Part shown: positions 42,916 to 55,700 of the stretch, in pieces
Numbering within the stretch: the stretch's first letter is position 1
Layout of the letters: each line of letters starts with the position of its first letter
DNA from: Planoprotostelium fungivorum
Taxonomy: Eukaryota > Evosea > Variosea > Cavosteliida > Cavosteliaceae
NCBI GenBank assembly: GCA_003024175.1
Contig: MDYQ01000113.1
Location: 1-64,000, forward strand
Length of the DNA stretch: 64,000 bases
Direction: 5' to 3'
Notes under the pieces: generated by a model
Database searches by the model: none
Told to the model about the DNA's origin: nothing
Seen by the model: only the letters and a program-made list of their open reading frames with translations
Made by a program: the position numbers and the translations under genes

Positions 42916-44687
42916 CTACTTGACGTCAGACGTGTCCTCTACTATCACGCGAGCACAGATCCACCCACCCTCTAAAGACCTTATGGGATGCTTCTTGTTC
43001 TCTAAGAGGAAGCCCTGTAGGTCTGCCATGCTGACCCTTCTCTCTGGAACCTTCGAAGTGAAGTCCTCGACGGCTTCATCAGATATTTCGGGATAGAAGC
43101 GACGGAAGAGGGAGGCGATCTGATGGCTCGTGGCGAGACCGAAGAAGTAGCGGACGTCGATGCGACCTGATGGGATGAGAAGAGGGAGGAGATGGAAGAC
43201 GTGATGTGGAAGACGATGTGGAGGAGAGGGAGGAGGTGATGTGGAGGTGATGTGGAGGAGATGATGTGAAGGTGATATAGAAGTGATGGGAGAGTGTTAC
43301 CCGGACGAATGAGCGCCGCATCGAGACGGTTGATCTTGTTGGTGGTCATGAAAACAATCTTTCCTTCCTGCGATCCGATACCATCAAGAGCGTTCAAGAG
43401 TCCACTGAAGGTGAGCTACATCATCATCGTCACTCCTCCATCATCATCATGTATCTCACGCGTGATCCATGCTCATCATCGCGGTTGCCCAGGGCAGCGT
43501 CGATGTCTTCGAGTAAGAGGATACTTCTGGGAGGTGCGCTGTTAAGAAGGTCGTTCAACGTGTCGTCCGTCATGTCCTTGTCGTTCAGTGAAACGAGGCA
43601 CAAGCTCATCTTCAGCTCTCCCGCCAAAGCCTTGATGAACGAAGACTGCATTTCATTTCAAAATTCAAATTCTCGTTTTCGGCGGGAACTCACCTTGCCG
43701 GTGCCCGGGTGGCCGTGAAGGAGATAACCCCTGCGAAAAGGTATGCCCATGTCTCTGTACCATGCTCTGGCCGACAGAAACTCTTTCACATCATCCACGA
43801 TGCCTTCTTTCACTTCTTTGTCCAAGATGACCGACTCGAGAGGTCGGACGGGTCTCGGAGGACCGAAGCGGCTGGATCAGTCAGTTGGAGATGTGATTAC
43901 GTGAAGATGATGCATCACCTCCAGCTGCCCGATGAATTGATGTAGATGACGAGCTTGTTCTCGTCGCGTTGAAAGGCGGCGTCCATGGCGTCTGTGATGA
44001 GACCCTGAAGAGGTTTAGAGGTCGAGATGGAATGAGGTGGGGATGTGAGATGAACAGATGTGAGAGAAAGATGGAGGGGTGATGTGATGGATTGCGAACC
44101 TGGATGGCTCTTCGGTTCCTGCCAAAGAGAGTGATGGTGAGATTCTCGTAGAAACCACCACTGGTGAGATCATTAGCGTTGGTGTCTCGGGTGCGAGTGA
44201 TCCAATAGTAGTGACCCTTGTAGCTGAGAAAGTGATTGCCCAGATAAGGTGATATCACCACCTGTTGGTCTGAATAGACGTCGATCAAATGTGATGTTCA
44301 CCTTCGGTCTGATGTTTGGAGTGACACCTGATCCGTTCTCTGAGTCGTATGCGGTGACTGTGTTGATGATCAATCATCCAATTACGTCTCGCAATTCTCA
44401 CTCATTCCAAGGTTTGTAGCGGATAAGGAGTATGGATGCATGGCCAGCCACTCTAACATCCATTGGTAACTCTCGTCTTTGCTATCTACAGCTACAGAGA
44501 TGATGAAGTTGTAACCGATACGGCTGATAAGGGCATTAACTTTTTCCTGAGCCAGTGACCACAAGCTACCAAAGATTCCAATGGCAATGGTAACTTTGAC
44601 GTAGGATGTGATTGCAGTGTTTTGGAACATACTGGTGACCATGTTGGTCACTCCAGTAGTTGCCGTTGAAGCAGCTTCATCCCCCAT
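42916..44687 (-). CDS. BCS1-like mitochondrial AAA ATPase
   Basis: BCS1 translocates the folded Rieske protein across the inner membrane during complex III assembly. From [20 protein letters not shown] a single TM segment ([19 protein letters not shown]) is followed by the BCS1-specific region ([59 protein letters not shown]). The AAA module has Walker [21 protein letters not shown], Walker [14 protein letters not shown], sensor [20 protein letters not shown] and [20 protein letters not shown]. It ends about VEDTSDVK, with about 480 residues and the usual order and length. It is divergent from the pseudouridine synthase gene with only 47 bp between start codons. Confidence 0.92.
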
Positions 44688-44734
44688 TCTTCTCGTGCGA
44701 TGCGATCTGAGGAAATCGGATTGACAAACATTTC

Positions 44735-46342
44735 ATGACATCGAAAGATGAACATCACAAGTCCACACGAGAGAACGAAGAGAATAGCCAACAGAAGAGG
44801 ACTTATAGAGACATCATAACATCGCAGCGGGCGAAAAAATTGGAAAGAAAAGATGAGACGGTGACAGAGGAGGAGCTGGCCGAGACTGATTATTATTTCG
44901 ATGGAGGTGAGTGGATGGCGTGTCTGTCGCTGATGTGATGGAGGATTGCGATGTGTTCGACCGTATTGGTTCAAGTTCTCTACCTTCACCAAACCTCGCT
45001 GGGCAGGGAAGCAACTGATCGACGTGCTAGCAACAGAGTTCATCGATTATCCTTCCGCTTATTATGTGATGCATCACCCTTCTAGATTCATCCTGATGTA
45101 ATACAGGAGGAGAAGATCGACAAGGGACTCGTTTCCATAAATGGATCAGTTGCTACGAAACGACAGATAGTGAAAGATCTCGACTTCATAGAACATCGTT
45201 TTCACAGGTGAAATGATCTGGTTGAGATGCAATATCTCATCTGGTCTTAGACATGAACCTCCTGTTTTACATCGAGACATCAACATCATCCATCAAGACG
45301 ATGATATGATTGTGATCGACAAGCCTCCATCCATGCCAGTCCACAGCTGCGGCCGATACCGACACAACACGATCCTCATGATCATGGCGAACGACTTCGG
45401 TCTGAAGAGTCTCCACTGTACGCGTCATCGTCCATCGTCACATCGTCTCATCTCAAATCAGGTGTCCACCGATTAGATCGTCTGACGTCCGGACTATTGA
45501 TACTCGCAAAGACCAAGGGATCTGCCAACAAATTGGCAAGCCTGATACGTGGTGGACTCGTACAAAAGACGTACGTCGCCCGCGTGGCGGGAAATTTTCC
45601 CGCGTGAGTTCTCTTCTACAAATGAAACGATGTGACACCATCGACAGAGGTAGACAAGACGTCAGCGTGCCCATCTTAACTCAGCCAAGGAGGAAAGGAC
45701 TCAGCGAGACGATCGATATAGAGGATGGAAAAATATCCAGAACCGTGTTTGATGCCATGGGTTACGATGAAGTAACAGATACTAGCTTAGTGTTATGTGT
45801 GTCGACGTTCTTTCGTTCGTCGACTGAAGGAGGAAGGTCGGCCTCGCAGTGGGAGGACGCATCAGATCCGAGCCCACTTGAAGCACATCGGGTTTCCAAT
45901 TGTGAACGATCCGTTGTACCGTGCACAATTGAGGATGTCATCTGAGGTGGGTCATCGTTGCGACATCATCAGCGCTTCGCTGGATCATTCAGCTATTCCA
46001 TCATCTCATCGACTCGTGATCGTTCCATCACTGATTACATTGTGTGATCATGACTGCATCACCACCGTCCCGATCGTCATCATCATCATGATCTTCCATC
46101 AAATCATGAGTACTCAGATAGAACAGAACCCATCCGCTCCTCCTCCCTGCAGTGAGTGTCCCACCTACAATGCAAGAGAGAACGTCGACGACAGTGTCAT
46201 GGAGCTGTGGCTCCATTCTTATTCTTACGAATTACCCTACCTGTCATTCTCTACACCCATACCCTACTGGGCCACCTCAGAGAAATTCGCAGAAATATCG
46301 ACCGCACTACAACTCGCCCGTTCAAAAGATTTATCCGAATAA
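44735..46342 (+). CDS. RluA-family pseudouridine synthase (PUS9/RIB2/RPUSD-like)
   Basis: It isomerises uridine to pseudouridine, probably in tRNA. From MTSKDEHHKSTRENEENSQQ a basic N-terminus leads to YYFDGGLRCVRPYWFKFSTF, TKPRWAGKQLIDVLATEF and an S4-like KGLVSINGSVATKRQIVKD. The catalytic core has PPVLHRDINIIHQDDDMIVI, DKPPSMPVHSCGRYRHNT, the catalytic Asp in VHRLDRLTSGLLIL, and GRTHQIRAHLKHIGFPIVND. The C-terminus PPCSECPTYNARENVDDSVM and ELWLHSYSYE matches the eukaryotic PUS9/RIB2 branch. About 430 residues. No deaminase domain is present, unlike yeast RIB2. Its 3' end overlaps the last 12 bp of the convergent CCDC15-like gene. Confidence 0.9.
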
Positions 46343-47468
46343 ATGGATACCGTACACGGATAATTGTTCGATGAGAATTTTGTTGAAGTAGTGTGGATTG
46401 TTGTAAAACATGCAGTTGGGGGCACAGTAGCTGACGTTGTGGAGGAGGGGGTCGTCGTGACAGCCGCACAGAGGCTCGAGTTGGACGTTGGCCCGCTGCA
46501 ATTTGTCGACCAGTTTCAACCGCATGGCTTCGCAGTATCTGTTCGTGTTTAGAGACGGTCAGGGTGACGAATGAGATGAGAGGTGATTGAGATGATGATG
46601 ACGACGAGAGTGATGATTACCTTTGGACCAAGAGTGCTTTGGTGATCTCAGCTCTCTGAAATCGCTCTGCCTCTCTCCTTCGAATGGCCTCTGTCTGCTC
46701 CCGTATCTCCCAATATTCCAACTCAGCCATATGTCTGCTCTCTTCCTCCGCTCTCTCCACTTGTATCTTTGCCTCCATCATCTGATGATCCCTGAACCGT
46801 CATCAGAAATAGATGATCGCATGGTGCGTCACCTCTTTGGGAGGACGGCGGCATCCCTGTTTCTCTTCTTCGTGGCTGCATCTTCTCGTTCTAAATCCAT
46901 CACGTGTTGTCGATGGACCGACATGAAATGGGCTGCATCTTGTCGCCTTCTTTTTTCTTGGATGTTATTCGAGACGCCAAACGTCTCTGCTTGACTGCGT
47001 TGTTCTAATCTTCGGAGAGCATCTTCTTCTTGTCGCAGTGTTCCTTCTTCCTTTTGAAATAGCCTCGCACGTTTGGTTGCCTGACGTCTTCAGTGGTTGC
47101 ATTGTGTGTTGTCAATCACGTTGAGATGCTCCCTCTCCTCCTCGATCTCCCTCCGCCTCTTCTCTACCACGTGAACTCTCGCTCTTGTGGCTTCTAATTG
47201 CTGGTGGATTCTATCCTCTTTATCCTTCCTCATTTGACTCACCCTGGCGTGCACCGTCTTGGCTAAATCTTCCGCCTAGTACGAATTTAATATTCGACAC
47301 TGAATCCACACCATGTGAACTCACCGACGGCTGTGACTCCTCATCAGGTTCTCTGATGACTTTCAGCCTCGGAGGCGGCGGTGCGTTGTTATCATTCAGG
47401 TAGTAGAGAGGTAGAGGCTTGACTGGAGGCGAGCTGATCTTCCTCTTTTTGCGAACGTTGGATAACAT
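46331..47468 (-). CDS. CCDC15-like coiled-coil protein with Cys-rich C-terminal box
   Basis: Starting MLSNVRKKRKISSPPVKPLP (47468), a Pro-rich N-terminus is followed by long charged coiled coil (KTVHARVSQMRKDKEDRIHQ, ATKRARLFQKEEGTLRQEED, MAELEYWEIREQTEAIRRRE). The C-terminal box reads YCEAMRLKLVDKLQRANVQL, EPLCGCHDDPLLHNVSYCAP, NCMFYNNPHYFNKILIEQL, like the 'LPPLC.CG...W..C.NNC.FYKN...Y' ending of CCDC15-type centriolar proteins. About 330 residues, around six introns. The homology call rests on that C-terminal Cys pattern. Confidence 0.65.
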
Positions 47469-47817
47469 GGTGAAGATGATGGTGGCTGTTTGTGGCACGA
47501 AATTCAAAAAAGGCGCGAAAGTATAAAATACCTAATACTAATATTCGGTATCCATTGCACTGGTAGATCTTTTCTCCTGACGTTTGAACCAAATCAAACC
47601 CCCAGCCTCCCTCTTCTGAAGAATAAGCAACCAAACGTCGGACGAAGGCCAAAAGTTTGCCTTTGTTTCTTTGAAAGACATTGTTTGTGCCTTAGCAATC
47701 CCAGGCCGAAGTGTCACGGAGCAACCTTAAGCGGAGCCAGCCGAAACTGGACGCCTGAACACCCACATAGGGTGACCAACACAATTTATCCCCCTTTCAT
47801 CGACCCAACAGCACATC

Positions 47818-48315
47818 ATGGCAAACTATACCGCCCCATCTGTCGCACCCTCATCACCTCTCAGATCACCTTCACCCCCGAAGAAATTGAAGTTAGTATC
47901 TCCTTCACCCCTGAGAACATCTTTGAGGGCGGCCGATCTCCAAGAGATGATCAAGAGAGAGAAATCGTCCAAGATATCGTCTGCACCCACCTCGCGCTCG
48001 ACGACGCCAACACGAGTCAGAGCGTCCTCTTCTTCACCTTCCATCCACATCCAAGCCCTCAACATCGAGCCGACGAGAACGATACCAACATCGGACCCGA
48101 TCTCCACCCTCCCATCATTTCAATCGATACCGCCACACAAATCGAAGACCGTTCTATCCACATCGTCGAAGCTCCAAAAGACTCTCACAGAGAAAGATGA
48201 CTCCCTCCTTCAGATCCAGAACTACACGGTATCACTTGTCCTCTTCTGCCTTGGATCAGCCATCTTTCTCGCTCTCGCAGAGCTCTTTATCGCATCCAAT
48301 ACCATCTTGAGTTAG
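47818..48315 (+). CDS. Ser/Pro-rich tail-anchored protein, unknown function
   Basis: An intronless 165-residue ORF starting MANYTAPSVAPSSPLRSPSP. Residues 1-130 are Ser/Thr/Pro-rich and probably disordered, with many SP sites. A single hydrophobic helix lies at the C-terminus (YTVSLVLFCLGSAIFLALAE), followed by LFIASNTILS, so it fits a tail-anchored topology. I do not recognise a family. Its coding status is supported by length, composition and the terminal helix, while a longer alternate-frame ORF (47490-48200) lacks such structure. Confidence 0.55.
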   Translation: MANYTAPSVAPSSPLRSPSPPKKLKLVSPSPLRTSLRAADLQEMIKREKSSKISSAPTSRSTTPTRVRASSSSPSIHIQALNIEPTRTIPTSDPISTLPSFQSIPPHKSKTVLSTSSKLQKTLTEKDDSLLQIQNYTVSLVLFCLGSAIFLALAELFIASNTILS

Positions 48316-48461
48316 AAGCAACGACGAACACACCAATACCATGTCCATAGCCAACCACGACGCGAGTTCTGAAGCCGCATGTACAGACTGACCCACTCGC
48401 GGAGCCCTCGCAAGCCAGAGGCAGCAAATAAAAGAATTGGAATCGAAATTGGTTTCTCATT

Positions 48462-50141
48462 TTAATCTCCTTCTCTGTGGCTGACGTCCATCACCAGGGT
48501 GACGATCCCTTTCATCGACATGGCAACCGGAGTACACTCCATGGTCACCATGAACACATCATTCTGAAGAAATCCAGAAGAGGATAGCACATCACGTCAC
48601 AATCATCATGTCCTTGTGGAACACGATCAGATGCTCCGTGATGATCATAGCGGCCGAGTTATCTTGCAGTAACTGGCCCGATCCCATCAACTTGCCCGAC
48701 CTGACGCGGCATCAGTGTACGAATGACCACGCCACCCACCTGAAGAAGATAGGAGCAAAGATGGTGGACAAGTTCTCCACGTTCATTCGATTGTGATCCG
48801 AACACTCTGAAACGTCCCACAGCAGAGACAATATGTACAAGAGCAGGCGAGCGTTGGAGGTCGGCATGTCTTTCACGATGAGGAGACACTTTGCGCGGAT
48901 GTCATCGCTGAACGTGCGATCATACATATCATCTGCATGATGCGTGAGTGGAGAAGACAAAGAGGATGGTGGATGTGATCTTACCTCTCAGGGTGATGAA
49001 TTCCTGAGCGGAAGGGCCGGGAATCACTGGGTCGGGGAGTTCTCTGAGATACTGTGCGACGTCAGTTTGAATTTTGAACCTGCAGATTCCCGCCTTTTTG
49101 AGGACGGCCGCCACGGAGCTGACGTTACCTGTAGGGTAACTGTCTAACGTAGTCCCTTTTAGAAGTCAATCGATGATGATGCAGCCACGATGGTGTTTGT
49201 CGATTCTGATCGAGTTGTGATGATCGATGATGATGATCGATGATGGTGATCTCACCCATGTCGAGCTGTCTCTTGAGCAATTCTAATTCGGATACATCTG
49301 GACTCACTCGAAATAAGCCTTCTTCCTTCAGTCCATATTCTCTCAGCCATTTTCCACACTGCTGAACGACCTGCAACGCAGCGTCACCAGTGCAGACTCG
49401 ACGTCTTTGAATTCTCACGAAAGGGATGTCATCGGGCTGCTTCATTTCCTTCAGCAAAACTTGGTCCAAAGATATCCCAAACTTGCTGCTGTTCACGCTT
49501 CGCTGTCGAAATTGTGAGACGTTTCATTTGTGACGCAGCTCACCTTGCTGAGGGACTTGGACGACGACATGTTGGGTGCCGATGAGGTCATCCTGGGTTT
49601 CCTCAATACTTCGTTTTCGGTCGCTCTCTTTGAGAGTTTAGGTACAAAAGGGCTGCTCATCCGAAGTGCATCTAATTTGGAGGCGAGATCGTCTGATGAC
49701 ATCATCGGTGGGAATCAACGTTGGTGTATCCTCACCCTTCTTCTTCTTTGGTCCCAAGAACCAAAGGATTCTCCTCTTCTCCTTCTCTTTCTCGACGTTT
49801 GGAATATGCACCTGATAGAGACATCATCATCCACGTCCGACGATTTCGGTGGAGATCACCTTCGGTGAAGCTGGAGCAGAAGAGTGTTTCCCATCTATAT
49901 CATCTTCCTCATTTGGACGTCTGCTCTCTCCCAGTAGCTTCGCAAAATTGGTCACTGATGCACTCTTTGATAATCCCTTGATTGACCTGGGAGGAGTGAC
50001 AGTCGTCCCAGATCTCCCTCTCCCTATGTCGGTTGATGATTCTCCCGCAAAGATGACACTGAACGTCTCTACGCCTGTATCAGCGGGGTATTTCGATGTC
50101 GGCGAGGGAGATATAGAGTACGATCGACCTCGACTGAACAT
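48462..50141 (-). CDS. RhoGAP domain protein
   Basis: RhoGAPs speed GTP hydrolysis by Rho/Rac/Cdc42 and control actin. From MFSRGRSYSISPSPTSKYPA (50141) a Ser/Pro-rich regulatory region leads to the RhoGAP domain: SSKFGISLDQVLLKEMKQPD, QQCGKWLREYGLKEEGLFRV (the arginine finger is in EGLFRVS), NVSSVAAVLKKAG, VAQYLRELPDPVIPGPSAQE, NARLLLYILSLLWDVSECSD, NRMNVENLSTIFAPIFFR. Two further short exons end in AMSMKGIVTLVMDVSHREGD. The essential Arg and the YLRELPDP and NRM/NL.FAP signatures are present. About 480 residues; no PH or SH2 domain seen. Confidence 0.88.
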
Positions 50142-50912
50142 GATGCTCCTCTGTCAGCTTTCGGAGCGGTTAGATGAGTTGTAGTGGGAGAATTCATCAG
50201 CGACACGCTATTTTCCGAATACTCGGTCCAGCCCCTCTCCAGTGTGCACGTCTATCCCTGCTTCTTCATCATCCTGATCTCCCTCTACTCTGGTGTCTAC
50301 GTCCTATCTGCTGCTTCCGGGCACGACGAGATCTACATAGTTGTACCATCAAGAATGCTAATCATATAAAACAGTAGCTGCTACAGATTCTTTGCGTAAG
50401 CGACCGTATTCTCTAACAGCTTTGCTTTATGATATATTGTCCCATAATATCTATATGTAACTTTCGATAATGGGGGTGAGTGAAACTGACAACAAAAGCA
50501 TCGCACTGATCAACATACATAACGTACTTTTCTTTCGCCTTTTACTAAAGAAAACCGTGTATATTGATTATCATGTGCCTAGATCAATATTTTTGGCGAT
50601 GTGCAAACATCGATAAGCAAGTAAAAGAACATCACACACTCGCATGACAACACACGAAGCCACAAGCAGCTTGAGTGCACCGCATTGTCCAACTCCTGTT
50701 GGATTGTTTCGGCTGATTTGATTGCAAATAAAGCTTTGCCTCTCCACACCTCTATCACACCATCCATTGCGTGTCTCCTCATGCAACCGACAACACATGA
50801 ACTTTTCTTCTTTTACTGAAACAGAAGATCATCGCGGCAGAGTTGGTCTCCATCGAGTTGAAATCTTACAAGACATGCAGACGATACACATGGGCATACA
50901 CGTGCGATGCTT
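50142..50912. other. Intergenic region of 770 bp without a convincing gene
   Basis: It lies between the start of the RhoGAP gene and the end of SmD1, both on the minus strand. It is AT-rich around 50370-50620. A 60-residue hydrophobic ORF at 50184-50369 has only a GTG start and no homology that I see, and a minus-strand ORF at 50571-50798 is unsupported. Confidence 0.5.
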
Positions 50913-51515
50913 TATCTGGGTCCAGCTCCAGCTCCTCTTCCTCTTCCCCTTCCTCTTCCTCTCAGCGTTCCTCTTCCTCTGCCTCTGGCTGTGGAATCTC
51001 ATCAGCCTTCGTCTTCTACATCCGTAGTGCATGTATGTATGTGAACATGATCTTGTTTCGAAATGGAGGTGGTTGTGATGTGTGATGTATGGAAATGCAA
51101 TGATATGGGTCGTTCAATATGTTGGATAGACCGTCCTCACCTGCATCTCGCTTTGCCTTTGGTCTGGGTGCGTCGTCTACGAGGAGTGTGTCTAAATTGA
51201 GCGTATCGCTGAGAATGAAGTACCGGATGTTGTTTCCACGGATGCTGAGTGTCTCGAGGTTTACGGGATTCTTTCCCTTTACGATCATCTTAACCGTCTT
51301 CAAGTGAGTGTTCATGCTGACATCGACTCCTGATGTGACGTCAGAACATATCCTCACATCTCATTCGGACTCACCTGTGATAGTTCCGTGGACTATCGTT
51401 CCGTTCTTAAGTTCGACCGTAACAGTCTCATTGTTTAATTTCATCAGAAATCTGATCATATGGTCAGATTACATGTGGACATCAGAGTGTTAGGTACGCA
51501 CCGCACGAGCTTCAT
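50913..51515 (-). CDS. SNRPD1: Small nuclear ribonucleoprotein SmD1
   Basis: A core Sm protein of U1, U2, U4 and U5 snRNPs. Four exons: MKLVR, then [20 protein letters not shown] and HGTIT, then [40 protein letters not shown] and [18 protein letters not shown], then an Arg-Gly tail ([19 protein letters not shown]) ending AGAGPR. Sm1 and Sm2 motifs are complete and near-identical to animal SmD1. The RG tail, normally symmetrically dimethylated and bound by SMN, is carried alone by the last exon after a longer intron. About 130 residues. Confidence 0.96.
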
Positions 51516-51803
51516 CGTAGATAATCTATACAGATGTCCTCTTTAAACGTGTCTAGGGCCTCGGATTAAAGTTTAGAGGATGCCTTGTGATCCTGATTTT
51601 TGACGGAAAATGCGTCAACCGATTTTATTCTTTTTTTTCACACGGACCACGAGATTGAACATCATCTCATTTCAAATTGAGATCAAACTGCCCTGTTTGA
51701 AACTTGTCATTGACGTACATATCTCTAGCTATCTCACTTCCAGGTTTCGTGGCTTAACCTTTTCAGAACCCCGTGGATTGTTGAGGAACACCAACAAGAG
51801 ATA

Positions 51804-52222
51804 ATGGATCAACTACAAGGAGAATTCGACGCTCTGAAGGCACAATTCAATGAGCTCATGGCCTTCAACAACACCCTGGAGAGGAGAGTCGAGGAGCTCA
51901 GCACATCCAACAACAGTCTGAATGGACAAGTCGAGGAGCTCATGGCCTCTAATAAGAAGCTCGAATCCTCCAAGAACAATCTCGAGAGAAGAGTCAAGCG
52001 GCTCAACACCTCCAACAACAATCTGAACAGAATAGTCGAGGATCTCAGAACTCGGGCCGAAGGGGTGATAACGATGATCACATTCATTGCCCTCACTCTT
52101 ACCAGATCCACAAAATGACACGAAAGATGATACGTCTCGGATCCACACCGATGACGGATGCATCTCAGACAACGGTGGTGGATGAAGATGAGGACAGAGA
52201 CGATCAGGGACGAAGACCATGA
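51804..52222 (+). CDS. Small coiled-coil protein with internal repeats
   Basis: From MDQLQGEFDALKAQFNELMA the protein is a continuous coiled coil of near-repeats: FNNTLERRVEELSTSNNSLN, GQVEELMASNKKLESSKNNL, ERRVKRLNTSNNNLNRIVED. A 42-nt intron with donor GTGATAACG and acceptor CTTACCAG may join it to a short charged tail (IHKMTRKMIRLGST, ending DDQGRRP at 52222). Without splicing it ends at 52118. Function unknown. The repeat makes an equally long antisense ORF, which I reject. Confidence 0.55.
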
Positions 52223-52741
52223 ATGAGCGAGGATTCTGACTGTCCGTCCATCGTGTAATGAAAGAAGAGAACATATCGTGGAGTTCATCTCGTGTTCATC
52301 GTGACATGTGTGTCGATGTGATGAAGGAACATCAGCATTCAGATCTCAATCAAGACTCTGATTCCGTCTATTCGGATGCTGTGGTATGATGTGCTGTAGA
52401 AACGGCTCAGACATTTCTCAATGCTCGGGCTATGAATCGGCTCTCCCGGTGATGAACCTTCACAATCTTCGCCATCTCATCATCATCGGATCATCAGAAT
52501 CTCACGATTAATCGCATCACCACCACGACGATAGAGAGACAGGCAAGCTACACGAGAGTGGTTGAAATGTGAAATGATGCATCGGACGAGTCCACCTCTT
52601 TATCTTCTCATCAGATGACACACCCTCGTGATCGTCGAAAAATGTCTCTTGTGTACGGCAAATCTCTGTCTTCTCAGCACCTCTTCATGCTTCATCGTGT
52701 ATCGATTCAATGGATGGCGCAGCGATAGGTCATGATTCTCA
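52223..52741. other. Intergenic region, no gene seen
   Basis: About 520 bp between the convergent small coiled-coil and XRN genes. Only short, unsupported ORFs are present. Confidence 0.5.
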
Positions 52742-55700
52742 TCACTTAGACATACAACCTGAGATGATGTCAACACGTGTGGATGTCTCCATGCATCGGC
52801 TCACAGACTCTTTCCGATTCGTAAACAACTTGGCTTTCGGTGGCGTGTGGATGTTTAAGACGTACTCATCTGGGTCCTGTTCGTGTTTAACGTGTAGATC
52901 TTACGGCACCATCATCTCACCGTGCCCCTCTTCTGTCGGAAGAGAAAACTCGGTGAGAAATCACGTGTCTTTTCTGATCCTTTCACTTGGCTTAGATCCA
53001 TCTGGAAAAGTCAATTGACAGATCTACGATGAGATGATGATGACGATGATGAGATGATGATGACGATGATGACGATGATGAGACGATGGATCATCACGTT
53101 TCTCAGCTGCTCGACTGCCTCTGGCATGTGAGGTCTGTGCCATTCCTTCGTGTTTCCGTTCTTGTCTTGAAACAAAGACATCAGAGGTTCCTGGTGGCTC
53201 AACTCTGCCACATCATGATGCAGATAATCGTGGAAACTCTGTCGCGTGTCACTCTCTATGTCCGTGTCGTCTGACGTCACGTTGTGCGGTAGTAAAGCCA
53301 TGGCAAATTGAATGGGCTTCAGTGGAAGATTGTGCTCTGGCTTCGGGATGTAAAACCAATCCTCCGTGATGGTCTTCAGGCAGGAGAAGTTCATCGATTC
53401 GTAGGGGTAGAAGAAGCTGTAGTCTTTACACGTACCCTACGTCGGGTCAACGCGGGTCAACTCGGGGGCTCACCCTGAGATTCTCCATGATCCATCCCAG
53501 GCCGTAGAGATATTTCTCAGCCGCCAGCTTCGAGTTGTATCCTTGTGGCTGTTCATCGTTCATCCAAGTTTTCGATGAATGAGATTTTTTTGATGAATGA
53601 AATGTTTTTGATGAATGAGATATCAATTGAATGATGTTAGTTGTCGATTGGATGATGTCATATATCAGAATGATGTGTTCGGATGATGCGGATGAGAAGA
53701 ATCACGGGTCCATCGTCGATGTCGATGGGATAATCGTCGATGTGATCACATCTGTTACATCGATGATTGCCAATCACCTGAGAATTCCCGCCCGATACGT
53801 GTAGAGCCGCCTCCCTCCTCAACTCATCAGAAACTGGATACGACCTCTGATGGAGCGGCACACTCTGTACGTACTTGTATACCACCTGCTTGACCTAATC
53901 GAGATGTCACATCGACGATAAGATATCACATCAACATCACACCTCACGCCCGACGACAGGATTGGTCACTTTGATAAATTCCTCGATGTAATCCGGCGAA
54001 CACAACATCTGATGTTGTGAGTATGATGTGTCTCTGATGATTCTCCATCATCACATCCATGAGACATCAGATGAAATGTCGATGAGATGTCGATGAAATG
54101 TCGATGGGTAGAAGATAACGATGATGTGCCGCACATTGTGTGATGCCTTCGCTCTGGCTAACGACAGTGTCGCTCCAATTCCCTCCCAAAATTTGTCTCC
54201 GAATTTGATTTCAAACCTCCACACGTTGTCTTCCTGTCGTTTTCGTCACATCGACGATGTCTAGGGTCACATCACCTGAGTACTGATGAAATCCGGGGCG
54301 CTGACTTTTTTTCCAGCTTTCGTGTTCCACTTTACGTGTATGTTGCACAGAATGGCCCAGCCTTTGCTCTCTTGCATGGCCTTCTCGTTCATCTGATGGA
54401 TGTCAGATCGTAAAGTCATCGACGATGTCGTGTTATGGATATCGATGTCATCACGATGACTCACCGATGGTGTTTCTTGCGGCCAGTTCATCTGTTTGAG
54501 TGCCTTCAGATTGATCCGATGTTTTTCCGGATCGTAAAGCCTCTCTTCTCCCTGCCTGATGACGTCAGATGACGTCATCCATCGTCATCACCTCCTTATG
54601 CGGATGTATTCTTGCCACAGCACGGGGAGGGGTGGTGTGAATCTGATTTTCGGCAGATAATCGTTTCCGTGAAGGAGAGACAAGAGGCAGAAGTCAATGG
54701 TAGCTTCGGAGGCGATGTGAGAGGGCATGTCGCGGAAGGGTGATTTGATGTGATCTCTCAGTCGGTTGATGTCGAGTACCACGTTGTGACCCAGATCGCG
54801 GAGTAAGAAGATGTCGGGTGGGTTATTGGCCATCAGACCTACCGATGATGATCAGATGATGAAATGATCAGATGATCAGATGATGAAATGATCAGGTGAT
54901 CAGGTGATCAGATGATGAGAACTCACAGAAGAGAACGAGATCAGAGTCCCTGTCGAGAAATTAGATCAGAAGAGGAGGATCACATTCATCGAGATGATGG
55001 TGAGGTGATGATCATGGTGATCACGAACGAGGGAGAAGATGAGAGAGAATAATAAGGAATGAAAGCCGTGGACTCACCCTCCCAATACTAAGACCCTCTG
55101 GTTATGTGACTCATCTTTACTGCAGATGTCGTTGATATACTTGAATAACTTCACTTCTCCCTCTCCTGGGCTCTCAGACCCAGATACCACGAACGAAGTT
55201 TGTGGCTGATAGAATCAGTCACATCACCGTCCAACGGCGACATCAACATCATGATGATCGTCTTCTCACCCATGATTTGGCTTCCTCTGATGCCCAGTAA
55301 TGCAAGCAATCCGCGATCCAATTCATCGTGTTCGTACCCGGCGTCAAGGCCAGACGTGACAGCCAAACCGATGGTTTAACATCATCCACATCGACACCCC
55401 TTCTGATCTTTTTGTTTCTTTCTGTTGAGATTCCTCTACTGCGTCTCATTCTCTGTTCGGCCATCTTCGCCAGAGGAGCTGTAGAGATTTAGAGAGGGTG
55501 ACACCATGTGATGTCATAATCACCTGGTCCGTCTAAAGCAACGAACATGGACTGAGAGGGTTCGTACTTGTTGACGATCTTGTGAAGGAGAGGAAACAGT
55601 CTCGTCGAAAACTGATGTTGTGGACTCTGTATGGATGGGTGATGCGATGGAAATCATGGTTGACAACTCACCAGCTCGTGGTTTGGAATGGTTCTGAGTA

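Noticed and set aside
50184-50369. 60-residue hydrophobic plus-strand ORF
   Set aside because: Only a GTG start, no homology, and it lies in the probable RhoGAP promoter.
51809-52288. 159-codon antisense ORF opposite the small coiled-coil gene
   Set aside because: It is a mirror of the repetitive coiled-coil codons; composition is Leu/Ser-rich with no domain, and the sense frame has better structure.
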